Shown in pieces: positions 22,901 to 32,219 of a stretch of DNA of 64,000 bases. Origin of the DNA: Gonatopus flavifemur (lineage: Eukaryota > Arthropoda > Insecta > Hymenoptera > Dryinidae); contig JAFFJZ010000002.1 of assembly GCA_018340375.1 (NCBI GenBank), forward strand, positions 10,124,001 through 10,188,000. The letters are read 5' to 3'. Numbering within the stretch: the first letter of the stretch is position 1; every line of letters starts with the position of its first letter. Under the pieces are notes generated by a model. The model was not told the DNA's origin and ran no database searches. It worked only from the letters and a program-made list of their open reading frames with translations. The position numbers and the translations under genes are program-made.

Positions 22901-23919
22901 TTCCATAAACGTTCCAGTGGCACGTTGTGCTGTCTGGGATAAGATCATCTGGGTTGAGAACATACAAAATACCGAGAAAGGAGTACCCTGTTCAAAAAAT
23001 CTGATTCAAACCTATCAAGTGGTCAATCAGTATGAATCAACTCTCTAAAATCTTTGGGGTGAGATTTCACTCTTTAGCCAGCCAGAAGTGAGCCTGTCGA
23101 ATTTTCGAGTGAAACTTCCACTCTTTTAGAGTGATATTCTAAGGTTTGAGGTTAGAAATTCACCACCACTTCGACGCTAGAGTGAATTTTTCACTCTAAA
23201 AGAGTGAGAGGTCACTCGAAACGAGTGAAAATTCCACTCGAAGCGGACAGGCTCACTTTTGACACTTAGTGGAGTGAAACGTGCAATTTTTCACTCTTTC
23301 AGATTTAGAGGGAAAGTTTTATCCAGGAATTTTCCTGTTTGATCTTATTCAAATCTAATCGGTTTAAATAGGACATTTTTACTCAATGAGATATAAACAC
23401 GAAATTCGGATCATGTACATAGGAATTTACTGATTATATCTCATTGAGTAGAAATTTCCTATCCGAACCGATTATATCTGATTCAAACCGATTGACAAGT
23501 TAATAAGTTTGAATCGGATTTTTGAAGCAGGGTATCTTACGTCCACGCAAACTTGAAAATGAATCAATAAAGAATTTTTCATGAATTCAACGTAGTTTTC
23601 TCTATGAGTCCCTTTTATGACAGTTCAGTATAAGATCTTTATAACGAACCACTGTTTTTCCGAAAGAATTTTCAAAGAATCCTCAATAATCCATTAGGAA
23701 TTCTTCCGGAATTCCAGATCTAACAAAACGGGAATTCAATTGAGACAAGCTTATGCCATGTGGGTTCCTCACAACGATTTTTAAAATAATTTGCAACTTG
23801 ACAATAACTGATAAATTTCTTTTTCACATTTCAGTGTTTACAATCGACACAAAAGTGCGCAAGGACCACCTCCGCCTATTGAAAATGACAAGAGTAAAAA
23901 AATTTCTCGCGCTCGTTGA
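16915..23919 (+). CDS. Rsu1: Ras suppressor protein 1 (leucine-rich repeat adhesion protein)
   Basis: Rsu1 (icarus in Drosophila) binds PINCH in the integrin-linked kinase complex at adhesion sites and modulates Ras/JNK signalling. Exons: 16915-17020, 18301-18351, 18424-18544, 18616-18734, 18808-18890, 18963-19077, 19472-19604, 23835-23919; 270 residues (human 277). It starts MSKAKKVLDEAREIQNPELD. About seven LRRs follow, for example LTLSHNKI, LEILNLFNNHITELP, LRILNVGMNRLDALPRGFG, LEVLDLTYNNLSEKNLPGNF, LRALYLADNDFEYLPPEIG and ELHIQGNRLTVLPPEIG. Next come the conserved FNPWVTPIGDQLQVGISHV and a basic tail with NDKSKKISRAR. Every junction is GT/AG and in phase. The last coding exon lies 4.2 kb away, after an intron filled with MITEs. 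The PIP-box-free, LRR-only layout is normal for the family. Confidence 0.95.
17778..17973. mobile_element. MITE of the CCAGACAGCACA family inside Rsu1 intron 1
   Basis: It starts CCCAAACAGCACAAATGATC and ends GACTTTTGTGCTGTATAGG. The interior has paired GAATTC-containing words. It accounts for about 15% of the 1,280-bp intron. Confidence 0.55.
20599..20883. mobile_element. Foldback MITE in Rsu1 intron 7
   Basis: Inverted arms run almost the whole length. They start CCCGCGTAGAAAAAGTTGAT and end TCTACACGGG. Inner pairs include AAGATCTTGGTGAGAGTCTT with its exact complement, and GGACTCTCC with its counterpart. The loop is about 40 bp. Confidence 0.75.
21896..22489. mobile_element. Composite: MITE with CCTCGGTGGAAAAACC ends interrupted by another foldback
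   Basis: The left end CCTCGGTGGAAAAACC (about 21896) and the right end GGTTTTTTTTTACCAAGG (to about 22489) form inverted termini. Inside, at about 22136, a second element begins CCCTGCTTCAAAAATCCGAT. Its interior is a large inverted repeat, 22185-22280 against 22302-22400, through TGATCTTATTCAAATCTAAT and complement. That second element's right terminus is lost or diverged. A fuller relative lies at 22986-23532. Confidence 0.5.
22673..22802. mobile_element. MITE with CCCTATTCCAAATGTCCGAC ends, copy 2
   Basis: The inverted ends CCCTATTCCAAATGTCCGAC and GTCGGACATTTTTAATAGGG are shared with the element at 11400-11637. It is shorter (130 bp), with the same CTGTC/GACAG-rich interior. No convincing target duplication is seen. 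Confidence 0.65.
22830..22938. mobile_element. MITE of the CCAGACAGCACA family with a perfect 26-bp internal palindrome
   Basis: It starts CCCTAACAGCACAATG and ends CGTTGTGCTGTCTGGG. At 22856-22881 there is a perfect palindrome whose half-site is AGGTTTTCTGAAC. The element lies only 28 bp after another MITE and 48 bp before the next. Confidence 0.65.
22986..23532. mobile_element. TA-flanked foldback element carrying a nested GAGTGAAA-type element
   Basis: The ends are CCCTGTTCAAAAAATCTGAT and ATCGGATTTTTGAAGCAGGG, with TA immediately outside on both sides (22984-22985 and 23533-23534). Comparison with the relative at 22136 shows extra DNA at about 23040-23314. That insert has its own inverted ends (CTCTCTAAAATCT and AGATTTAGAGGGA) and repeated words such as GAGTGAAA and TTTCACTC. 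Confidence 0.7.
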
Positions 23920-26276
23920 AGGAAGTCAAGATTCAAGGATGGGATTTAATATCAACTTCCATAACAACTAACAGTTCTCTGAGCAACAAAGTTTCTTTGT
24001 CTTTATAAAACGTCTTTACTCTTGGGAAAAAAACATAGTTGAGAAAAGACTCAATCATCATTAGATAGTCAACATCGACTGGAAGAGTAATCAAAGTGAG
24101 CCCATCCTGGTTGAAAAAAATCCATAGAATCTAACGGAATGAAATTTCATGGGATTTGGTCAGAACATTGTGCAAGATTCCATCAGAATGATTGACATTG
24201 AAAAAATACATTCATCCGATCGAATTTTATTGAAAAAGATTGAATAGGATTTGCTTAGAAAATTGTGCAAGATTTAATGATATTTGGCGAGAATCAATGA
24301 GTTTGTTTAAGGAGTAACACCCCAGTGGAATTTTAAACAAATCAAAAAATTTGTTTTTGGCTTGTAGTACTCTTTGAGGACCCGAAAGTGATATACCGTA
24401 AACTACAAACATAGGTTCGACTAAACACGCACGACTCAACTCTTACAAAAACTTTGAACGCGTTTATTTCAAAACAGTATGTCGAAAGTCGGTGGGAGCT
24501 CTAGCTCCGTCAATTTTCAATCAATCACCTCGGGGTATTTTAAATGTATTCGTGATATGATTATCTAGTGAAATACGTACGGGTTTTTCGAAATATTGAT
24601 ATTTGCGTTTTTTATTCAACATTAAGTAACGAAATTTAGGGTTAAAATTCTATTATCTTCTTCAAACCGATGCCATTTCGTGGAAAATGCACATTTTTCA
24701 AAATGGATACGTATTTCATTAGCTTTTGAATTACAGAAAATAATTATTTTTGGTTCTGTGTTCTACGTCAATTCTGAACTGAGTTATTTATCCCACCGCA
24801 CGACCATGGATTTTCACAGTGCTCCAGTAAGAACAGTTTAACACTTCTAAAAGATATCTATTCATGTTGCGTGAGACTTCTTGCATTGTTCTTAATTATT
24901 TCTGAAGATATCTTTTAGACAATGAGTCCTGTGTAAGCAATAACTGTTAGGATTGAAACGATCGATCGTGACTGTACCCACAATTTACAGTTCAGATGAT
25001 AAATATCCATTGCGAAGATCACCATTCCAGCAACTAGATACAGTTGTTGATATTTGGATAACTAAAACGGGCGTTGGCTCAACTAAATTCAAATTTCATT
25101 TCTCTGACTGCAGTTGCTGTTACTAATTTGAAATTGCCTTCATGGGCGTATCCAAGGGGATGCAAGGGAGAGCCGTTGACCTCCTTGCGAAATGGGAAAC
25201 AATGTTTTTTAATTCAATGAAAAAATCTAAAATAAAAAAGTTGTGGAAAATTTGAAATTGAACAGTTGCCCCACAGCTACAGCTTTTATGACCGGCTTCT
25301 ACTCTTTTATGACTCGGAACTAATTTTTACAACTAACTTCAGTTCATTCGGTCGAATAAATTATTTTTTTCGATGCGATGAAATAGTTAATATAACCATT
25401 ATTCAGCCGACTATTGACAGTTCAGTCTATTCTCGACTAATACTATTTTTACTATTTTTCTCTCAGCGTGTTTGATCGGAATATCAATTGAGTATATCCA
25501 CAGAATATTCTTCCCTGTCTGAAAAGTCCAATAGATTCCCATAAATTCCCATAGATGCTGTGACACTGGCCACTATTGAAACTCATAGGAAATCATGGAT
25601 TCCGATAGGATTTGGCCTATCGGTTTCTATTGGTCTTTTCGCACAGGATTGCGTAAGAGATTCACATTCAACTCAAATTTGAGAAACAAAACAATCAATC
25701 CGTTCAAACAGAAACTTTTTTGTCAGAGGAACTGATAATTGATCAAAAAATGAAAATAATTATAGTGCCTTATTAAAATTTTATTATATATTATATATTA
25801 TTTTATTATTAACTTATAATAATATTATTCAACATGACATCATTACATTACTTTTTAAATGAATCTTAATTATTCTACGTACTCGTAATCATGTCACTCA
25901 AATTCTAAACCTCAAAATTCATCCCTCGAAGGAAGTAATATGATGATTCATGGTACAAGAATAATATACTGACTACCAATGCGTGTAATTTTATACACCA
26001 AATATTTATTACATTATTATTATTGTTGTCAAACAATGCCATATGATTCGTTACTACACTGCCTGTGAGATTTGATTTTTCATAAAATATTTTAATCACA
26101 TCGAACTAAAAAGGACATATATTGATTTATCTTTTCACAATAGATTTTTTATGAACTCCTCTTTGATCGTTTATCGAATAACAGAGAAATAATAATTTAT
26201 ATATTTATAACAATAAATGCAGATTAAATGAAATTTCCTGTGATATTTGAATTATTCTTCAACAAAAAAAATCCTC
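23920..26276. other. Intergenic region between Rsu1 and tRNA-Ser
   Basis: It holds the Rsu1 3' UTR (end not placed), AT-rich filler and one clear MITE at 25514-25647. At 25765-25830 there is an A/T-only stretch with TATTAT words. The small open frames carry no recognisable domain. Confidence 0.5.
25514..25647. mobile_element. MITE with CCTGTCTGAAAAGTCCAATA ends
   Basis: The left end CCTGTCTGAAAAGTCCAATA and the complement of the right end (CCTGTGCGAAAAGACCAATA) match at most positions. The interior has repeated ATTCCCATA and TATCGGTT words, with local pairing around GATAGGATTTGGCCTATC. Confidence 0.6.
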
Positions 26277-26358
26277 CGACGAGGATGGGATTCGAACCCA
26301 CGCGTGCAGAGCACATTGGATTAGCAGTCCAACGCCTTAACCACTCGGCCACCTCGTC
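26277..26358 (-). tRNA. tRNA-Ser, anticodon GCT
   Basis: An 82-nt cloverleaf on the minus strand. Acceptor stem GACGAGG pairs with CCTCGTC, with discriminator G. The D arm contains GGCCGAGTGGTTAAGGC (A box). The anticodon stem TTGGA/TCCAA encloses loop CTGCTAA, placing anticodon GCT at 26325-26323. There is a long class II variable arm (GTGCTCTGCAC) and T arm GTGGGTTCGAATCCCAT (B box). No intron. Class II size and the G discriminator agree with a serine isoacceptor reading AGC/AGU. The sequence looks fully functional. Confidence 0.96.
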
Positions 26359-26792
26359 ATCCTGGCCAGCAGCGAAATTATATTCAGAGAATTAAGAATG
26401 CGCATCCAATCGTTACGAAAAACCCATCAAATTCAAAATGATTTCCGCGCAAATTCGTCGTGATGTGTAGAATCAAAGGATCTCTTTGTTACATTCATCC
26501 ACTGTTTATCTGAATACAATACTATATTTGATTGGATTTGATTATTCATTTTAATAACATAAAAAAATGCATGTATATATATATATATACACACATACAT
26601 AAAAATATTATTCATATTCGTATCCCTCAGCAACGAAAACAAAATTGCAACAACGTGTTATGTTTTTGTTCTATAATGGTTGAATTGGTTTAGACAGGGT
26701 AAGGGATCCATCGTCAACGTTTTGACATTTCCACCTAATTTCATCCTTAATTGTCAAATTTCATTAAAAAATTCTAATAACAAATTTCCAAG
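26359..26792. other. Spacer between tRNA-Ser and alpha-tubulin, promoter side of tubulin
   Basis: It contains a (TA)8 microsatellite at 26574-26589 followed by ACACAC. The tubulin 5' UTR and promoter must lie in the last 100-150 bp before 26793. No TATA box is obvious. Confidence 0.5.
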
Positions 26793-28457
26793 ATGGTGAG
26801 TATAATTTCGACGATGAATTTATAAATCATCGATCCGTTAGTTTTCTTCAATTCTCTGTGATTTCAGCGCGAAGTACTTTCTATTCATATCGGTCAAGGA
26901 GGAGTACAAATGGGAAATGCGTGTTGGGAGCTTTATTGTTTAGAACATGGGATACAACCCGACGGCATGTTACCGCCACAAATGTGTAATAACGACGAGG
27001 GTTTTCAAACTTTCTTCAGTGAAACCGGAGGAGGAAAATACGTCCCTCGAGCTGTGTTCTTGGATTTAGAACCTACAGTTATAGGTAAATCGTTTGAAAA
27101 TTCTTCATCCAATGAATATAAATGATAATAGTTAATTTTTCAATGTAGATGAAGTGCGGACGGGAACATATCATCACTTATTCCATCCAGAGCAATTGAT
27201 ATCCGGTAAAGAAGATGCGGCGAATAATTACGCTCGAGGTCACTACACTTTAGGGAGAGAAATAGTGGATTTAGTTTTGGATAGGATACGCAAAATTGCC
27301 GATATGTGTTGCGGACTTCAGGGATTTTTAATTTTCCATGCGTTTGGGGGAGGTACGGGGTCTGGTTTCACCAGTCTCCTCATGGAACGTCTATCCGTCG
27401 ATTATGGAAAGAAAGCAAAATTAGAATTCGCTATTTATCCTTCTCCACAAATCTCAACCGCCGTTGTTGAGCCTTACAATGCAATATTAACAACTCACAC
27501 GACCTTGGAACACTCCGATTGCGCTTTTCTAGTCGACAATGAAGCGATATACGATATTTGTAGGCGAAATTTAGATATCGAGAGGCCAACCTATACGAAT
27601 TTAAATCGTTTGATCGGTGAGTACTCAATAGATTGTACGATGGTATTTGATTAAAACAAAATTCTATCCTCACATTGCAATTGCAGGTCAAATAGTGTCT
27701 TCCATCACAGCTTCTTTGAGGTTCGATGGCGCGTTGAATGTAGATCTTTTGGAATTTCAAACTAACTTAGTACCTTATCCGAGAATACACTTTCCCTTAG
27801 TCACGTACGCTCCAATTGTCTCGATAGAGAAAGCATATCACGAGCAATTAACCGTCATGGAATTGACCTCCGCATGTTTCGAGCCAGCCATGCAAATGTT
27901 CAAATGTGATCCACGAAAGGGAAAATACATGGCGTGTTGTTTACTTTATCGCGGAGACGTTGTACCGAAAGACGTTAATGCTTCGATTGCGACAATTAAA
28001 ACTAAAAAAGCGATACAATTTGTGGATTGGTGTCCTACAGGTTTCAAAGTAAGTTCTCAAAAAAAGGGTGATCTTTAAGGGTTTTGATTTTGTAACATCA
28101 TTCAACAGGTTGGGATCAATTATCAGCCCCCAACCGTCGTCCCAGGTGGAGATCTTGCCAAAGTACAAAGAGCAATGGCAATGCTGGCCAATACAACGGC
28201 AATCGTCGACGCCTGGAATACCTTGAATAGAAAATTTGATCTCATGTTCGGAAAACGTGCATTCGTTCATTGGTAATTATATTCTTTTTCTCTCATTTGT
28301 GACTCGAAATCATTGTGTTTCTCTACTTCCAAGGTACGTGGCTGAAAGTATGGATGAGAATGAATTCAGTGAAGCGAGGGAAGACTTGGCAGCCTTGGAA
28401 AAAGATTATGAAGAAGTTGGGATGGATTCTACTGATGTGGGTGAGGAAGAAATGTGA
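26793..28457 (+). CDS. Alpha-tubulin, divergent isotype without K40 and ending in Met
   Basis: Alpha-tubulin pairs with beta-tubulin to form microtubules. Exons: 26793-26795 (ATG only), 26868-27084, 27149-27616, 27687-28048, 28109-28272 and 28334-28457; 445 residues, all junctions GT/AG and in phase. It starts [15 protein letters not shown], then [18 protein letters not shown]. The nucleotide-binding signature [16 protein letters not shown], the catalytic-loop glutamate in [22 protein letters not shown] and [18 protein letters not shown] are all present. Oddities: the H1-S2 luminal loop reads [13 protein letters not shown], two residues shorter than usual and without the acetylatable lysine 40. 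The acidic tail is short and ends EEEM rather than EEY/EEF. This points to a tissue-restricted isotype rather than the ubiquitous gene. The ATG-only first exon is an ancestral tubulin intron position. Confidence 0.95.
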
Positions 28458-28608
28458 TGTCTTATATCATCGTTTATCGTAATCGTCCCCACAACCGTTC
28501 AATTATACACATTTACTGTATTTGTTATGTCCTTTACATTGATTTTTATACAACATTGTTATTTGTACATCGTCCTTACACAGAAATTTGTACGTCCTTT
28601 TTTTTTAT

Positions 28609-28614
28609 AATAAA
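28609..28614 (+). terminator. Polyadenylation signal for alpha-tubulin
   Basis: An AATAAA lies about 150 bp after the tubulin stop codon, just past a T-run, in AT-rich 3' UTR-like DNA. Confidence 0.5.
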
Positions 28615-30094
28615 AATAATGATGCTGGTCAACAATTTTCCTTACTTTTTCTATGAAATTCAATTTGGGACACAGGGAAAATACAAAACAATATTTCAAT
28701 CAGATATTACAGCTCTTTATTGTAAGAACAGCACGATCGCTGTACAAATTATATTACATATGTATAAATTCTTATTTCTGTATCTTTACATTTTTACGAG
28801 TTTCGAGGGATAACTTACATCGCACATTGACTTGATGCATTATAAAAAGTAAGATAAATATTCAATAATAATAAAAAATAATAATAATGAGTGATGATAG
28901 CAATAATAATGATATTATTCAATGAATTGATAATAATAGTAACAAATAATATGATTCAAAATTGAGAGCAATATAGAAAAATGTAATAATAGAATTTGTC
29001 CTGCATTTTGTCAACAAAAAAAAATCCAGCGAATTTGACAAAATTTTCATGAAATTCCACTGTGAAAATGGAATGAAAAACATGGTAATAGTTTGATAAG
29101 TTCTATTTTACAAAACTTCACTTTTTACGTCTATATTCCAAAGATTTCTTTCATTCTATGATCTATGCATTGACTCTGACAGATTATTTCACTATATATA
29201 TATATATATATTTGTTTTTCTTCGCACTCGCAATACGCAAACACACATTCTCTCTCTTTCATCTAGATCTAAAAAATAGTTTAAAAAATCGTTTGCCACA
29301 TCCCATTAACGTTTAATAGAACAATAATTTCATAAATTTTATATCTCAAAACAGGGTGTAGTTTTTTAAATATCTCATAAATCTTATAAAGGACGAAATA
29401 AATTTCCGAGACTTCACATCTTTTCGTAGATCACCTATATAACGTTTGCTTTCTTTCTGCATCTTTGTGACGAGGAAAGTGTTGTAAGCATTTCCATTAT
29501 GGGAAAATTTATATTTTCATTTGGCAGTGTGCATAAGAGAGCACGAGGAGTATTCATGCGATTGAAGTTAGGATTGTTTTTCGAATAAGAAAACCATTCA
29601 AACTCCAACGACATTCGAGAATTCAACGAAACAAATTGAATGAAACGACGTGTTTTTAGAGATATTGAAAATTGGACTAGATAATACATTTTGTGCGGAT
29701 AAATTTCGAAAATCAATTACGTAGGATATGCAATTTGTTTTTTTTTGTTTTTTTGGATTCAATGAGAACGTATTGAAATCTAAATCGCAATTACGTGATG
29801 GAGGAGAAGTAAATTAACGTACTTATTATTCTAAGAGATACTATCCTCTATTGTGACGAATGAAGGCGATTCATTGAAATTATTCGACAATCAAGATCGT
29901 GTGTTATACACATTTCTGAATGATCTTTCAAACGAATTACATGAATTTTCATTCACGTAAAGTCAATAGTAAAACGAATTACGAGATATCATTGGATTTT
30001 AAAAAATCATTATTCCATGATGAAGAGAAAGACTCTTTGTCTTCTAAAAACGTAGATCCGTATATATCGAAAACAAAGCGAATATACAGCAAAA

Positions 30095-30119
30095 GTAATA
30101 ATAATAATAATAATAATAA
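30095..30119. repeat. (AAT)n microsatellite
   Basis: Eight AAT/ATA units in a row. Read in the plus-strand frame this would give an asparagine run, but the surrounding frame has no other support as a gene. Confidence 0.85.
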
Positions 30120-31457
30120 CAAATCATACGACATTTTTGATAGATCGTTCAGGGACGAATTTCCTAAACGCCATCATTGGTCTAACAAATGATTATCAAT
30201 ACGAAAACAATTGGTAAATACGATTTTTAAGAGAAACAAGTCTTTTTCTTTACTGGTCCACAAAAGATTATTCTAAGCAAACATGTACAACAATGTAAAA
30301 ACATTTTCACAAACACGAACGTTGCCTTGTAATTGATTATTATTCACCCTGTGGTTGCGGTTCATATCAGATAAGTATCTGCGGAAATTGTGATGTTTGG
30401 GAATCGAGATGATTCGCAGAATCTTTGGTAATTGTGAATCTAAAAGAATGGAAACTTGACACGGTTATTCAATTTATTCAAATCATTCACATCTTGGAAT
30501 ATTTCAAAAAAAAATATCCGAGATTTCGAATTGAAAAAAGTGATTTGCGAAGAAGGAACGACTGTAAAAAAATATTATTCGTCGAACAATGATCGATTTG
30601 ATATAAATGATTCCGTACCCGGAACGCTAAAAATCATTCTCAAAGATATAAAATAAAGATCAATCTACAATCGAATTATCGAAAATATATAATGTACAAT
30701 AATAACGATGTAAATGGGAAGCGTAAAAGAGACACAAAGAGAATATATATATTTATATATATTCATAATGCCACCTATTCAGAAAATAATGAGAAAAAGG
30801 AAGAATAATAGCGATAATAGTGATAGCGATAGGAGTAATAGTAGTAGTAATAGTCACAGTAGTAAGAGTAATTGTATTAGTTGCAGCAACTATTAGCGGT
30901 AATAGGGAGAATGGTAATAATAGTATCAATAGTATCAGTAAGCTGTAATACTAGCAGAAATATTTAATTTGTGAAAAATATCTAAATTTCAATTTCTCTA
31001 TTCGTTTTGTTTATGCAAGCTTTAAATTCATTGGATACACATATACATTCACATTTTTCGTATATTTCTCTCTTTCTTCCATACAGGCACACACATATAC
31101 ATATGCATTATTTCACATCAAGACTAGCATGATACCGACACCAGTTGTGAACAATTATTCATCTTCATCGAGACAATAAATAATCTATCCACAAGGAAGA
31201 ACCATCTCTTTCAAAAAAAAAAAAACACTTGTGATATCGATTGAAAATACTCAAAAATATTATATGATACAAATGAATGATGATGACGACAGTCACACAA
31301 TATATACTTTTTCAATATAATAATGATGATGCAATTGTAGGCATTTATATAAATATATAGGTATATCAAAATATTAGGCAGTGTTTTAACGAAACAAAGA
31401 ACATTCTTTATCTTCGACATCGATAAAATTCAGAGATAGTTCTTTCCCCCGTTGTCC

Positions 31458-31463
31458 TTTATT
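31458..31463 (-). terminator. Possible polyadenylation signal for neuralized
   Basis: TTTATT on the plus strand reads AATAAA on the minus strand, about 760 bp after the neur stop codon. Other AT-rich candidates exist further on, so this choice is tentative. Confidence 0.25.
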
Positions 31464-32219
31464 TAAAAAAACTTCACCCGATACAATTATTTATAGGGCG
31501 CACATTCCAAGTCCTCGAATAAATACCGTCAACGTTCTTCTCTTTCTCTTTCTTTTGCCTTGTCTAACGATACTGTAATGAAGACGGAAGCACGTAAAGG
31601 ACGCGTGTGTAAAATCTACAACAACAAACACCCTGCGAAAACTGATCTCTAACAAATATTTCAAATTCAATGTTTTGCTTTCAGACACTTGTCAGAGATG
31701 AGTGTTGACAGTGCAGTTAGTTTTCATTCCATCCTGGAGGAATTATTCTTTAGGATCTTTATAAATACGTAAATGTCTCTATTTGGCGCATGACAAAGTG
31801 TCGATGACTTTCGATTTTGTTTTCCTTCCTCATCTCTCATCATCATTGCAATGAATACATGCACACATGTGCCCGCACGTGTACAGCACATTACATTGAG
31901 TAAAATATCAGCTTTTGAGTTGTGATTCGTGTTATTGTAATTTGTAAAATATAAAGATTTTGATCAGGAATAATGATAACCTCTGAAAACCACATCTTCT
32001 GTCTCTGAAAACATGAAAGCGTGAAACATGATGCATTTTCCTCAACGTACATTTTGATCGATGCGATGATACATTTGTTAACTCGGCATTCGCGAGATAC
32101 CCTCCGGATCAAACAAAGCTGGTACTCATCTATAGAGAGCATTGACTATATTGGAACTTTGTCTGCGACACTGTTTTTCAGCATTACGAAATAACGTTTT
32201 TTGTGTATTTTCTATCACT

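Larger units (their letters stand above)
28458..32219. other. Convergent spacer between alpha-tubulin and neuralized
   Basis: It contains the tubulin 3' UTR and, from the other side, the neur 3' UTR. Microsatellites: (TA)n at 29193-29211, (AAT)n at 30095-30119 and an imperfect TAG/GAT tract at about 30800-30960. Three small plus-strand ORFs (29920-30192, 30456-30656, 30714-30896) are low in complexity and match nothing I know. I do not call them genes. Confidence 0.5.

Noticed and set aside
29920..30896. Three successive small plus-strand ORFs with Asn/Ser/Lys-rich translations
   Set aside because: Composition follows the AAT and TAG microsatellites, there is no conserved motif, and no convincing splice pattern joins them. 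They also lie antisense to the likely neur 3' UTR.
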